From the NCBI GenBank assembly GCA_034509425.1, contig JAVTVJ010000452.1:372001-436000 (forward strand): a stretch of 64,000 nucleotides of DNA. The letters are read 5' to 3'. The notes under the pieces were generated by a model. It searched no databases. It was given only the letters and a program-made list of their open reading frames with translations, and was not told the origin of the DNA. How positions within the stretch are numbered: the stretch's first letter is position 1; every line of letters begins with the position of its first letter. Position numbers and translations under genes: made by a program. Shown here piece by piece: positions 1 to 12,800 of this stretch. This DNA comes from Eopsaltria australis (lineage: Eukaryota; Chordata; Aves; Passeriformes; Petroicidae).

Positions 1-660
1 CAGGGTAGACAACACCTCTCTTCACAGGGCAAGTGCTCTAGTCCTGAGCCATCATGATGGCCACGAGCTGAACTGACTCCAGATATTGATGACGATCTAC
101 TGATGAGAAGTAAGCAGAGGGGCTAATCCCTCATGTTTATGTACTGTTTTTGATCCTGCTAATGCAATCCAAGAGGCTATTGTGCCGGGGCACTGCTGGC
201 TCATGCTCACCTTGCTGTCCAGCAGACTCTAAGTTCCCTTTCCACAGAATTGCTCCCTAGCTCTTTGTCCTTAGCCTGTATCATCTTCCTCCCCAGGTGC
301 AGGAATTTGAATGTGTCCTCTATGAATTTCATAAGATTCCTGCTAGTCCATTTCTCCAACCCATCTAGGTCCCTTGGAGAATGCCCCTGCATCTTGAGCA
401 TCTTGATTGGCCTTCCACGGTTTGGTGTCATCTACAGACTTAATAAAAGTGCACATTGATGTTTCCTCCAGGTCACTGATAAAGACTACAGTGGACTCTT
501 GAGATCCTCCACTAGTTACCAACCTCCAGGCAGATATTCAGCCATTAACCACTGTCCTCTATGCCCAATCATGGAAAGAGTTTTTTACCCATATGGTTAT
601 CCACATATCAATACTGTAACTGAACTTGATATAATGTCCTGACTTGTTTTATTGCTCTAC
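1..660 (-). mobile_element. CR1 LINE fragment (reverse transcriptase region), decayed
   Basis: This is a remnant of a CR1 non-LTR retrotransposon read on the minus strand; its 3' part lies beyond the window start. Three pieces of its ORF2 reverse transcriptase can be seen in translation. At 486-525 is RLVTSGGSQESTV, matching the family pattern RPVTSGVPQGSVL. At 421-441 is KSVDDTK, matching the catalytic FADDTK motif. At 207-431 is a stretch with RDLDGLEKWTSRNLMKF followed by FLHLGR, which is the region after the catalytic motif. The catalytic motif and the LEKW part lie in different frames, so at least one frameshift separates them. The phrase gcactgctggctcatgct near 198 is a typical CR1 segment in reverse orientation. 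The copy is a fossil with no coding capacity. The 5' boundary near 640-660 is fuzzy. Confidence 0.85.
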
Positions 661-3273
661 CTTCCTGGTCCCCATTTCAATTCTCTTGTTCCACACTGAT
701 AATTTGTAACGTCTTGAGATTTCTAAGAAATATTTTAAGTAGTGATGGGTCTAGGGATTAGAGCTGGTTTCAGTTTCAGAGCTGAAATGGAAAGACAACC
801 TTACTGCTAAGGTAATTTGTTTGAGTAGGAAAGAGTCCCAAGGTATGAGTTTCTCTCACCTCATGCAAGGTGTTTTAAGCATCCTGGACTCCCGTGGTAA
901 TCAGTGGAAAGAAATAGGTTCCACTAGAGAGTGGTAAGCTTGATCTGTTTCAAACTTAGGAAGAAATGACTCATGGGCTCTATACCCTTCTTTCTCTCTG
1001 TGAACCACAAAGTGAGTTCTGTAAATGCCTGAATTAGGACAGATTAATCTACTTTCCCATTTCCTATATAACCCAGGTACTCCTGATAGATGATCTCAAT
1101 ATTCTATCCCTTGCTTATGATTTATATGTGCACATTATGTGTATAAAAGGCCCAAGCTATGGTAGAGATCAATAATTCAATTGTGATAAATAGAATTTGA
1201 AGTTTGAAATTTTATAAATTGGTTGTAACAGTTAAGATGCAGGAGTTGGGATGTAAATAAAGTGAATCATATTTATAATTATTCTATATTTATCTGCCTG
1301 TTATAATGACAAGTTACCAACACACACAGTGCATATGGTATGTTCATCTGAAGCTTCTACAGAGTAATTAAGATACTCTGTTTCATTATTAATTTTTATA
1401 CATATTCCTGTTAGCAATTCTTTGATCAAAATAAATGCTCGTCCTTCCTGAGGTCTCCTAGATGGTGCTGGTTTAGATTAATTGCTTATTTTGTTAAAAA
1501 GGATTTACCAATTAAGAAATGCAGTAGAAAAAAGTTGCTGACTTCATTAAAATATTGTGCAATGTTTATGTAGCAGGGAGGATGGTATCAATATTACTGT
1601 CAAATAAAGATCAGTGTAATCTATATATCAATTTCTGAACTCACAAGCTTCTTGGACTGTTGTAAAGTGCTACGATTTTTGTTTATGTCTTGAACTTTGC
1701 TTGAAAACATATTTCTTCTTGATGGTTTGTCTTAGGATTTTCATGTTTTTCAGCGTGTTTCATTTGTATCTTGCTTTGATTTTGGTTACAGCCGGAAGTA
1801 AGGCTATTGTTACCTTACAGAATTAAGCTCATTACCTTTTCTTGAACCAAATTCAAGATGCATAAATGTAACTTCTGTACATGTAGACCAATTCTTTCAG
1901 TGTACAGGGGCATAATAGCAAAACATTAGCGTATCAGATCTAATGTCTCTATGCATACTACTTTGCTGGATTTAAATATGTTATATTGCATAGAGCTTTT
2001 GATAAAATATTTGAGTAGAATTATGCTGCACATTATGTCTAACAGGGTGGAAACTGAGAATGAAAAGCCTGTGAGCACAAAGAAATTGCCAGGCACTGGT
2101 AGTAAACATGGGGAAGATATCTGAGGTACATCTTGCACAGAGAAAGCTGTTTATCTCCATTTATCAATAACCCTCCAGAATAACCACTTTTCTTCTATGA
2201 GAAGCTCAATATATAGCAGAAAAATTACACTAATCTAATTTTTAAGACTTTCTGGGTTATTTCTTCCTACTGAACTGGCATGGCCCAACCCATCTTTTTC
2301 TGACTATGAGAACAAAATACTTCAGCTGTGACACCAAACCCACAGTGGGAAAGAGTCTATTATCATTACAGATTATACCACATGAAATCTTGAGGGAGTC
2401 ATATGAACTTCATATCAACCCTTTTTAGTATCTCACAGCAGTGCTATTTGAGTTACCATTTCTTTAATGGCAACATTTGTGCATGCAGTGAAACATACTC
2501 AGAAAATAGTTTTGGAAGCCATAGCTGCCTCTTGAAGTGTTGTGCTCGTTTGCTTGGTGATTCAACCAGAAGCAAACAGCAAAAATTTCCAGAATTTTTA
2601 CTTCAGAAAATGTTATGAAATATAGAAAAAATATTGCTACAGAAATTATGGTTGGATGTAGTTGTTATAATTATTATTAATCAGTGGCAAGAATGTCATT
2701 TTAGAGACTGCCATGGAATATCATAAGCTAAATAAAAATTTATATTAAGATGTTTTTGTAGTCCTCATCTCTTCATTATGGGTAAACACTGGAGGCTCTT
2801 TCCTATCCTTTGGGCAACTAAACATATCAAATTCTGTTCTGTATTTTGTGGCTTGATTACTCTGTCACTGATGCATGCAATCTTACTGCACACACAGCCA
2901 TCCATGAAGCAGCAATCAAAAACATTCTTACAACCATCAGCTTAGATTGCACATCTGGTGAAAATTCTTCACAACTTCTCTGTTGCATTGAAGAAAGGGT
3001 ACTTGTTTCTACTCTTTGAAATGCCACCTGTTGTTACTGCTCATTCATTTTGTGAGAGTCCACAATCATTTTTCTTGTTTGAGCTTTCTTCCATACTCCC
3101 TGTAAACCTCCACAAACACTTTTTTTTGTTTTCCATCTTTAATACTCTCTATAACTGCAATGCCTATAAAAAACTTACGGTTGCTGAACTCCAAATATGC
3201 CAAGGACAAGACCAGATCACTGTTTCTTCTGCTTCTCTGTTAGCTTGCATTTCCATTTTTCTGTTGTAGGTAA
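661..3273. other. Unique AT-rich non-coding stretch
   Basis: No repeat or exon is recognised. The longest frames are about 70-100 codons and show no domain. A TATA-like string (gtataaaaggc) lies at about 1140-1150, but I see no ORF or other promoter element that belongs to it. The sequence is rich in TTTA and AATA words and nearly free of CpG. Confidence 0.6.
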
Positions 3274-3373
3274 TAGACTGTAAAGGTAGGGACCCTGAAA
3301 GTGCTATAGAGACCATTTATCTGCTCTGTATTTCTGCACTGACAAACACCATAGGGTCATAATGTGCCTCAGG
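3274..3373 (+). repeat. L2/MIR-like LINE/SINE 3' end (ancient)
   Basis: The string begins tagactgtaaaggtagggacc, which resembles the shared 3' tail of amniote L2/MIR-type elements (tagactgtaagctc...gggcagggacc). It ends with caccatagggtcataatg, resembling the tail words 'caccatggggtcatgat'. The middle is degraded. This is by-eye similarity to a family pattern. A masked-repeat search would decide between L2, MIR and a sauropsid CR1/L3 tail. Confidence 0.5.
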
Positions 3374-5419
3374 TTTTGAGCGGTGTCGTGATTGTAAAAA
3401 TTACAGCAAGCAACACTATTAGGAATTAAATGCAAAGCAATCTCAGTTTAGGTAGCTTTAAACCTAAAAAAAAACAAATCAGGGGGACAGGAAAATAGCC
3501 ACTAGACTGTCCCTTCTGATTTTGTTTGCCTATATATCTAGGGGAATTTTCTCTATCTAGGAAAATTTTTCCTCTCAGGCAAAACACCTATACAATATAA
3601 TATTTCCATATAATAGATAGGATTGTGAGGATTACTTGTTCTGGGCTGTTTACAAACATTAGTTTCTATGTGTTATTGAAAGACTAAAAGGGAAAACTCC
3701 AGAGCATTATCAGGATACCAAAAAATAAGAATAAGAAGAGAAATCAGTGAAGGAGAAGAACAATTTCTGAGTGCATTGGGGAGGTGTTTCTAATTCCCCA
3801 CACAACAGGATAAAAGTGTTTTCCTTCTATACATCTTTGCGATTATATATTCTAATATTTATAGCAGCCTTTTTTTTACATTCCAGATTGCAGGCTTCCA
3901 GAAATAGTCATTCAACAAGGAATATTATTAAACATTTAATTTTTTTCTTTTTCACTTCCGCAATAATATTCTTCCCACAGAGGGAATTCTCTTTCTTCTC
4001 TGATAGAGTGTGGTTAATTTGCTTTCCTTTTCAGAGCTGCACACTCATTATGAAAGTGTGAGTAGCTAGCACTTAAACTTCGAACTGAAAGCCACTTGTA
4101 GGCATTGCATTGGATCTATGAACTCTGAACTCCTGTGCACTCTTACCATTGTTATTCTACAAAGAAACTGTCTTATGGTGTTGGTAAGTATATCCACAAA
4201 GCTTCTTTGTGCCACCACAGAACCCATTTTATACATAATTACAAGTTATGAGAGACAGAAAACATGAAATGTTTGTAGAGAACAGGACATCCAATACTTG
4301 CAAATTCTAAAAGAGCAAGTGATAAAATTTTGCCCAGTAAACTCTAATGGTTTAAATGCCAATAATAATAAGTGCTTCTTCCTGTAGTTAATAAAGATTG
4401 ACAGCAAGAATAAACCCAATATATAAGTGAAAGAAAAGAAAATTGTCAGCATAAATTATATTGGTGAAGTTGAGAGTAAACCTGTTGTTGTCTAGGTGCT
4501 TAGGTAAAAAAAAATTAAACAAGTGAAACTGGGAGACAAGAATTTTATAGGGCATTGTGCCAGGATATTAGTTATTTCTGCAGAATTTACAGTAATTTGG
4601 CAGAGAAGAAGATATTAAGTGGGGAGTGTAGGGACCCAGCCTTTAAGCAACTAAACCAAATTAACACCAATATAAGATTTTTCATTGAGATTTCTTTTCC
4701 ATTTAGAGGAAGTAAATAAAATCTGTCTTGTATTCATGTGCAACAGATAAAATCAGTGTTTTTTACAAGCATTTCATTCTGTCAAGTGCATGCAATTGTT
4801 TCCCTCTTTGATTCTCTGCATAAGACACTCATAATAATTCCCTAGAATATTTCGGTCAAATTATCATCTAGGGATTACATGAAACTACGTGTTATCCAGG
4901 TTAAGTTAATGCATTGCACTGGATAGAAATACACCATGGATAATTTGATGCTCATTGAAGAATTTATTTTAAGCAGTTACAAGTAGGGCAGACAGAAATG
5001 CTTTTTGCTTTCGGCAAGAACTGGGCAAAAGGTCCCATGATGAACAGGTAGAAGTAACAAGGCAATGCAGTGCTGCTGATCACTTAAAGGATTCTTCTTG
5101 GGTGGATCCCTCATCCTGTTACAAATATGTTCTTTTCTCTGGAAGGGCAGGCACATAGGGTTCATGCAGCCATCTCTCAGAGCACAGTCAGAGACCATGA
5201 GCTCCTTCCCACTTCTACCACTGCAGTGGATGAAGTATAGTTTCCCTAAATTATTTTGATGGGTAAAAAAAGTAATCTTGTCCTTTCTGAATTCAGTCAT
5301 GTTGTATTCAATAATTAATAGACCTGCTTCCATACCATTTATGCCTTTCCCCCCTCCAAAAAAACAAACCAACCAACCAAAAGCAAACCCAAAGTAATGA
5401 TCATTCCTGGTTATTCTGA

Positions 5420-5420
<1 letters not shown>
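3374..5420. other. Unique AT-rich non-coding stretch
   Basis: No gene or named repeat is recognised. A minus-strand open frame of 172 codons (4977-5495) exists, but its N-terminal part is translated from the homopolymer that follows (a run of phenylalanines). The rest has no domain. A short CCAA/CAAA-rich segment (5360-5395) precedes the A run. Confidence 0.6.

Positions 5421-5468
<48 letters not shown>
5421..5468. repeat. A48 homopolymer
   Basis: There are 48 uninterrupted A residues. CR1 elements do not end in poly(A), so this is not a CR1 tail. It could be a retrocopy tail, but no AATAAA lies in the 50 bases upstream and I found no flanking target-site duplication. A plain mononucleotide expansion is the simpler reading. 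The true length is uncertain because such runs are error-prone in assemblies. Confidence 0.95.
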
Positions 5469-5469
<1 letters not shown>

Positions 5470-6092
5470 CATTTAAATACTTTGTGGAAATCCATGAAAG
5501 TGTATAATCTTAAAATCTCACTATTGTACCTCCAAAAGATCCGTTTGGCCTATTCATTGTTAGCACTCCATGCAGCTAAGTCTTTCCTGGCTGATGCAAT
5601 GGTGAGTGCATGTATAATGGCTGTGCTGCTGAAGCCTGTCGATTAGAATTTATCTGAGCAGTCCAAAGGAATGCATAACACAGGACATTTTTCTGCTGAG
5701 CTGCACAGGAACACTGCAGCTCCACTTAGGTCTTCCTGCTGATTGCTGCATAAATGCTAACCAGCTGGAGAACAGCTACACTCCTCAAGGACAGGCAGCA
5801 GAGACCTGCACCTATGGTGTGTGGATGTCTGCAACAAAGGATCACTCTTGCAAGCACTCTTTTGAACACAGCCCTGCTGCTTAGTAAAAGGAGTATGCTG
5901 GTTCCTGACTTTTCATCAATAAAGGAACAGTTCAACACAGGATTGGGATTTTTGGTCCAAAGAGTTCCAGATAACAGTTCTCCAACCCCAGTCTATTCAT
6001 GTAGTCTCCTCTGGTTCCCAGACTGGCTCTGGTCAGAGAGATGCAGTATTTATTAATAATAATAATAAGACAGACAAAATTTTACTGCCTAA
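5469..6092. other. Unique non-coding stretch, ending in a short AAT run
   Basis: Overlapping open frames of 60-100 codons occur on both strands at 5726-6056, with no domain and no conserved features. A short (AAT)n run (6050-6067) sits just before the MIR-like fragment. Confidence 0.55.
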
Positions 6093-6172
6093 GTTTTACA
6101 GAGAAAGGAACAAAATTCAGCTTTTGAACCCACTTATTAAGATAAGATTGGTTCCTTACCCACTACCACCTC
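6093..6172 (-). repeat. MIR-like SINE fragment (ancient)
   Basis: In reverse orientation the block ttttacagagaaaggaac, then gaacccacttatt, then ggttccttacccactacca follows the order of a reversed MIR: ttttacagatgaggaaac, gaacccacg, gttcc...ccactacca. Spacing between the blocks is close to that of MIR. Each block has several mismatches, as expected for a copy that predates bird origins. Confidence 0.5.
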
Positions 6173-8993
6173 AAGAGCTGATTTGTGCGTACGTACTGGT
6201 ATATATATGTACAGAGTAAATGGTTAATACTTCTGCAGATGGTTCTAAAATCAGAATAGCAAACCAAACTGATGGTGACTTGAGATGTGAAAGCAATCAG
6301 TTAATCAGAGAATGAGCACAGTATAGAGCCGGATAAGTAAACTAGAAGGAGCAAAAGCTGTATCCGACAGCATAGAGAGAAAATAAAAAGTATAAATTAG
6401 CAGTCTGACCCAGTGGGTGGAAAAATCACAGAGTATTGTGACTATACTAGTGAATGGTCATGCAATTTTAAGGCTTCTTTGTAATACACAAGTGCACAGG
6501 GATAGAATTCAAGTAGTGACATTTTTCTGTTTCAGGAATTACATTTTTTAATTTTCATGTTTTTTTAATGTGGCAGGATTTCTTTGGAGATTTTGTATAT
6601 AATTTATATGAATCTCAGTAACTTATCAATTTATAATCTTGGTGCAGAGAGATCAGAATAATAAAATGTAAATCATTTCCAAACTAGTGCCACTGGCATT
6701 CATCCATTTTTCTTCCAAATCCCTCCTCAAACATCACTTCTCACATAAAAATTACATATTCTAACTTACTCAATTCTTTCTTTCAAAGAATGACTTGGCT
6801 ACCTCTAATGGAATGAGTGCTTTACGACCCTATTGTTCTTTGCCTTGAACACTACAATATGCATTCATGAAATGCTTTAAAATTTGATATAAATATTGTT
6901 ATTTACAATTGTTATTCAGTCAGGTGAAATTTTAAGAGTATGAATCTGAATCTTGGTTAGCTGAGTTTAACAGTTCTGGATTTTCAGATCCATTAATGAT
7001 AAGCTGTAACTTCAGAATAATCTATCATTATATATCTTAATAATTTTTAATGATAGCACCTGAACATGGAAAATTCCTCTGGAAATATTACCAAAGAAAA
7101 CAATCCAGTATGTCCTGGTTTCTTCCTGGTACGTTTTATTCTATGCAGGTCTAAAGATGTCCAAAGGTACAGCAAAGACACTTTAATTCCAAGATGAAGG
7201 ATCATATAATAAGAGCCCCAAGTAATAAGGAATTAAAATATAAAGCAACCCCAAACAAGTCTTAAAATGTAAGACTTTATGTTTAAGGTTGGCATATTTG
7301 AGTGATGTCTTGGCTTCCATCAGCTCTCTTGTTTCAACTTGGAAACTTCACTTAAGAGTTGAACAAGCTATAACTTTTATGAAGGGAAATGTAGGCATAA
7401 AATCAGTTGCAAGCATGACTTCAAGACTCAGCAAATTCCCCTTCTCACATAATGATGTGCCCTTGCAGCAAGCCATAGAGTCTAGAGGATAATTGTCAGC
7501 CTCTTAGCAGTACTTTTTCAGAACAAGAGGTATTCAGCATTCAGTCAGAAAGTGTCTATTTTAGATTAAGAACAAGAAAAAAAGTTAAACTTAGATGCGT
7601 TTCTCTCTCCTGGAAGGATTTCCTGATAATAAAATTGACTTCAAAATCCTGCAGACATTATGAAGATCTTAATATTAAATGGATGAACCTCCAGTGATCT
7701 CTGAATGATGTAGCAAAATAATACAAAAAAGTAGATCCAGAAGACAGTAGGGCCTAATGAGGTGGCTCTAGAATGTAGTTCAGTTTTCTCTCCTTTCTTG
7801 CAGGGAGTTTCAGGAATTAAAAAAACAAAAAACTCAAACTGACCAATGCTCTTAAAATATATAATAGCAATTAATAGAAGGACTGCAATTTAGATTTTTA
7901 TTGTAATACTTTTGTATCATCACTGTAATAGGGTAACATGAGAGACATTTTTGAATACTTAAATCATAACACATCAATATGATAATCCTATCATTATATT
8001 AGAGTTTTTATTTGCAATAGTCTATCTTGCAGAAGCCCTATCATGTGGCAACTTTCTTTTATTTCTTTTATCTGTGTTATAACACTTCTTTTTTCATAGT
8101 GAAAGGGACCATGTAATTTGAAGTGTTCTTGATATGCACATAGAAACAGAAAGGTGTTCAGAAGCAGTCTCACTGACTCATTGGCCACTCAAGGCTGACA
8201 TAATTAGCCAATTGAAATATATATTGTAATTTTATCTACAGGAAATATTTCTTCTGCATTAGCAATTGCTTGGCTTCTCTTGCAAAGATGAGAACTATCT
8301 GTAGAGAACTGAATGAGGGAACCAAACATGATCAGAGGTTAATCAACCCATGACCCACAACGAAGAAGGAAGAAAGCAAATCATAAAGTACCTTCATATA
8401 TTTCTCTTCTTTCAGCCATTAAGCTGATCAGTTGGACTATTTGGACTCCCTCTCAAGTAAGGAGGTAGTTACAATATGGTTTTAACAATCCTCATTACTG
8501 GATTTCTCAAATAGACATTATCAGGCTTAACATAAAATTGTGCATAATATTATAACTATTGCATACCTGCCCTTATATAAACAGGAACTGATTCATTTGG
8601 GGGTAATTAAAATACATTCTCAAAGTTTTAGCAAAGTAACACAGATCTTTATATTCAGTAGACAATCATTGATAAGGCCCTCTAATATTTTTGTCAAGTT
8701 TAACATTCTTAACTATTCCCCAGCATGAACAATTGATGAATTTCAGAATACTTCAAGTATAATTAAACAGTATGGCATCCTATGAGTAAAGAAATGTATC
8801 TCTCTTTTTCATAAACGAGAAAGATCTGATGGATTGATTAAGAAGAAATCCTTCAAGAAAATGTCAGGTTTATTTCTGTTATCTTGGTAAATTGTAAAAC
8901 AAGAGAAATGGTTGTTACAGAGATACTTTAAAAATAAAGGAAAATGAAAACACACACTAAAAGTCATACATGGTATTCATAGCAAAAGTAGAC
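6173..8993. other. Unique AT-rich non-coding stretch
   Basis: No exon or named repeat is seen. A 9-bp inverted repeat, ctatcatta at 7022-7030 and taatgatag at 7048-7056, is compatible with chance in such AT-rich DNA. Open frames are all under 70 codons and featureless. Confidence 0.55.
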
Positions 8994-9014
8994 AAAAAAA
9001 AAAGGGGGGGGGGG
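8994..9014. repeat. A10-G11 homopurine tract
   Basis: A run of ten A residues is followed at once by eleven G residues and then TGGG. The G run could form intermolecular or slipped G-quadruplex structures. It is a low-complexity patch with no family assignment, and its length may be unreliable. Confidence 0.9.
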
Positions 9015-9767
9015 TGGGCCTTTTTTCCTAAGGTTGGAGGCAATATGTCAGCTTTTATTCAGCAGTACATTTTGGAAAATGCTTCTCTTTAGAATAAAAG
9101 ATTTGTGTGGTAACAACACACTCATCTGGTGGGTAAAAATACTGCTTAAATGGTAACATTTAAGAAAAGTAGGAAACTCCAAATATAAACCCTGAAACTA
9201 GTGCTGTAAAGAAAGAACCACAAATGTTGAAGACAAAATGAGAAAAACATATTTTCAAACTTAAATACTTTCTCATGCCTGAAAAAACCAAAGTCAGTAG
9301 TCCTCCAAATATGTCTGTATACATGCATATATGTTTATGCATATTCCTCCAAATATATGTTTTTATCTTCTTTATCTTTGTGGTAAAACTAATTACTGAA
9401 ATGTCACCTTGTAGCACAGCAACCTGGATTTGGGATATGATAATAGACTATAGCAATCTTCTCCGTTGCTTCACACTGTTTGCAGTAAACTATAATGATA
9501 TCCACTGTGGATAAAAGCAAATATACCCAACACTTTTCAGATATGCAGTGGAGTAAATCAGTCAGTGTGTAGTAAGTTGAAAACAATGACAAAGAGTGGT
9601 GCAGAGCTTGTGTTTCCCTCCTCTCCTACTTCCCCTTCCCTTCAACACTGGCTGAGATTCACTTCTTCCCTGCCAGCTCTGCACAGCCTTTGGCTGTTGT
9701 GATCTTTGTAAATTCTCTCATAATTTGGAGCCTTGAATAAATACATGGAGCAGCCTTTGGCATACAG
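9015..9767. other. Unique non-coding stretch with short local duplications
   Basis: The string tcctccaaatat occurs twice within 50 bases (9300-9355) around an alternating purine-pyrimidine patch (tatacatgcatatatg). A 10-bp inverted repeat gtgcagagct / agctctgcac (9599-9608 and 9676-9685) encloses a pyrimidine-rich loop. No gene is recognised. Confidence 0.5.
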
Positions 9768-9803
9768 TTATTTTTATTTGTTTGTTTATTTATTTATTTA
9801 TTG
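9768..9803. repeat. (TTTA)n/(TTTG)n microsatellite
   Basis: About 35 bases of TTTA and TTTG units are seen directly in the sequence, with mixed units at the left and purer TTTA at the right. Confidence 0.9.
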
Positions 9804-12800
9804 GTAATAATATAAAGGACCTCCTTTCAATCACCATGCAGAATCAGTGAAGCACAACCAATGCTTCATTTATAATCGGGGAAAATAGGTGACTAACATG
9901 TATGAGTAAAGGAGAAAAAAACTCCTGTATTTCTGATGATCTTATTATGAAAAAAATAAAAAATACTAACTCAACCAACCAAGGAAAATGTAAGAGAGGG
10001 AGAGTTGCATTACAGTGATGTGGATGTCTCTGCTATTTTTCAAGCCTTGTATAGAAATATTTCTACTCACACACTTTTTTAAGAATCTGCTACATTAACG
10101 GTACCATTTCTTTTCCCTTCAGTTTTTAGAAGTTTCATAAATGTCTTTAACTCTAATTCTTTTCCTTTTTAATCCAAAATTTTATCGTGAATTTCAAAGG
10201 GGATCCTTAATTAGGAATAATAATTATTTTAATATATATTTACTAAGATATCACATTTGATTCTTTAAGAGAATCAGTTCAAAACACTTCCATGCTGCAA
10301 ATTGTGTGAATATTTTGCTCCTGCTGGTTGTTATAGTATCTTGTCCACAGAAATGTACGCCAGTGGTTTCTTCCCCTGCTCAAAGAGTAAACACGTATTC
10401 TCTCATCTTGTTTCCCCATTTCTGAGTCAAAATTCTAAGGAAGTTCATTCTGCAGTTAACTTTGTCAAATTGCTTCCAACAAGACTGGGCACAACTTCCT
10501 GCTCATTAATACAGATGAAATCAATCATTAATTTTACCATTTTACTTAGGGTAAATGTACACTTATTTCCAAAAATAATAATGAATTTCAAGGAGTCGTA
10601 TTACAGAAAGAGTACAGTCAGTTCCAAAATATGATCATAACTTACTCAAGAATTTTCATGCTTAATGACCTACTGAGATGTGCATGTTGTGCTTCCTTCC
10701 ATTCGTACATGTCATGACTAAAAGGCCTCATATCAGTGTAGTTTTTTCACATTCTTTCAGAGGAATTTCTGTCTGGTGTGCTGTATTTCTATTTTCTTTT
10801 TTCATACCTGTCAAGTAGCATGTTCTAAAGTGTCACCACAGAGCTAATAAGACCTTTGTAGCATGAACTCACAGACACCATTTGAAAACATCTAGTCACA
10901 GACTAGACAGATATTGACTGAATCATATTAGCTCAAAATGGAGAAAACTTTTAAAAACCCTTATAAGTAAAATCAAGCAACCTTCTCAAATCTGTCTATA
11001 AATCAGCCAGTCTCCTAACACTCAGGAGGAAACTATGGACCAAGGGACAAATAAACCCTAGAGTTTTCACAGGCAGAAGCTACCTTCCCACCAAAAGATT
11101 TTGAAGTGAGGTCTTCCCAGAGTTGTATTTCTAGTAGAGCCTCTATCCTGGGACAATGAAGAAGCTCTTATAATAAGACTTTATTCTTTTCTTCGTGTCC
11201 TCCCAGTTACTGCTAATGACACAAACTAGAGAAAAGTTTGTCTATAATAATTTCATAATAAGTGCTTTTTAGGAGACACAGGCTTGCATCAAGATTTACA
11301 ACACATTTTTTATTATTTTTTAAACTGTTTTATCAGTTCCATCAGAACTCCACTTCTTTTCTTCCTATTTTTCTCTCCCCATGCATTCCTATGTGGCACA
11401 GATTTAATATAAAGGATAGTGGAACACTGATGTACCTGTAAGGATGAAGCAACAGTGGATAATACTCTGCACAGTATGTATTTAACAGCTTGAGAAGTAA
11501 ACATCAAATTCTCTAAATTCAGCAGCTCTTTATAGCACATAGAGTTAAAGATTCTGTGCATCTGCAATGTCAGTGATGAACTAGGACCCATGAATGCTTT
11601 CTTTGTGCTAGTAATAAATCTGCTACATAAGCTGCTGCAAAGTTCAATTAAGACAAAATATGCTTTTAAGACCTGAAACTTGTCCATCCTCCCCCTCCCC
11701 CAATTTTAATCTGACAAGAAAACTCATAAGTTTTATGATATACATCCATCTGAGATCATTGAGTGCTTACTGCCACCTAGTTAATTCTCAATGCAATGAA
11801 TTACAGTTAGTAGAAATGAATGGCCAAGCCCTCAGTTGATGCATCTGACAGGAGGTAATAAAAAATGGTTAGAACATCCAGTCACTTTTCCCATAGGAAA
11901 AAATTGCTTTCTGGCATACATATTTTTGTGTGTTTATCTAATATCCTCTTACAGGCCCCAGAAGGCATATTGACAAGGATGGTTTTCCCTCAAATCAACG
12001 CACGCTCTTGCCTAGGATACACTCACCTGAGCTTCCCCTCTGTAATGCAGCACTTTCCAAAGTATTTTGGCTCCATGTTATATGTACAGTCTCTGAATTC
12101 ATGAAGAAAAGAAAGAAAAAAGCCTTCTGTTAAATAGGATAGGGACAGATTGTACCTGCATGGCCCACATGCCAAAGGAAATCATAAGGGGTAAGGCAAG
12201 GATATCTCATGATAAGGGTGTGGTTGCTCTGTGACTTTATCCTCTTGGTTAGAGTAAAAGCAAAACTTTGTCATCGGTGTCACATTCCACCACTCATAAC
12301 TTACCTTTAATGCTCATATGTTACTTTCTACCCCACTTTTTAACAACTCCAGTGCACACCTCTTTCTGAGAAGTCACAGTAGTAAGAAGAGGGAGCAATC
12401 CTCTGGTGCCTATCGCAACTTTGTGAGGTCTCCAATGACAGCAAACTGAAATTCCGTGAAAATAGAACAGTCTATGAACTCTGCTTCTCCCTGTCTTAGC
12501 AGTGTAGCCCAAGGCATCTGAAAGGGACCAAGTGTTATTTGGCCAAGACCCTAAACTTCTAAAGAGTACTTCGAACACAGAGCATAACTGGGGAGGAACA
12601 AGCTCTTTCCCACCAGAATTTAGCTTGTTTGGAGCACTGCCTCTGTTATTCCCTTAAAAAAAAATAAATTATGCAGACTATCTGCCTTGCCCCCAGATCT
12701 TTAACTCATGCCAAAAACTGCTTGTGTGCAACCAGCTCTACTTTGTCAGTCCTGGAAAGGAGAGAAAGCTCTCAGAAGGACTGATGAGAACTCTGTATGC

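Noticed and set aside
1140..1152. TATA-like box gtataaaagg
   Set aside because: No start-site, ORF or poly(A) arrangement goes with it.
4977..5495. 172-codon minus-strand frame, the longest in the window
   Set aside because: It includes a poly-Phe run made by the A48 homopolymer. The rest has no domain, and there is no transcript-like signal.
11313..11687. 124-codon minus-strand frame
   Set aside because: No domain or splice context; consistent with chance.
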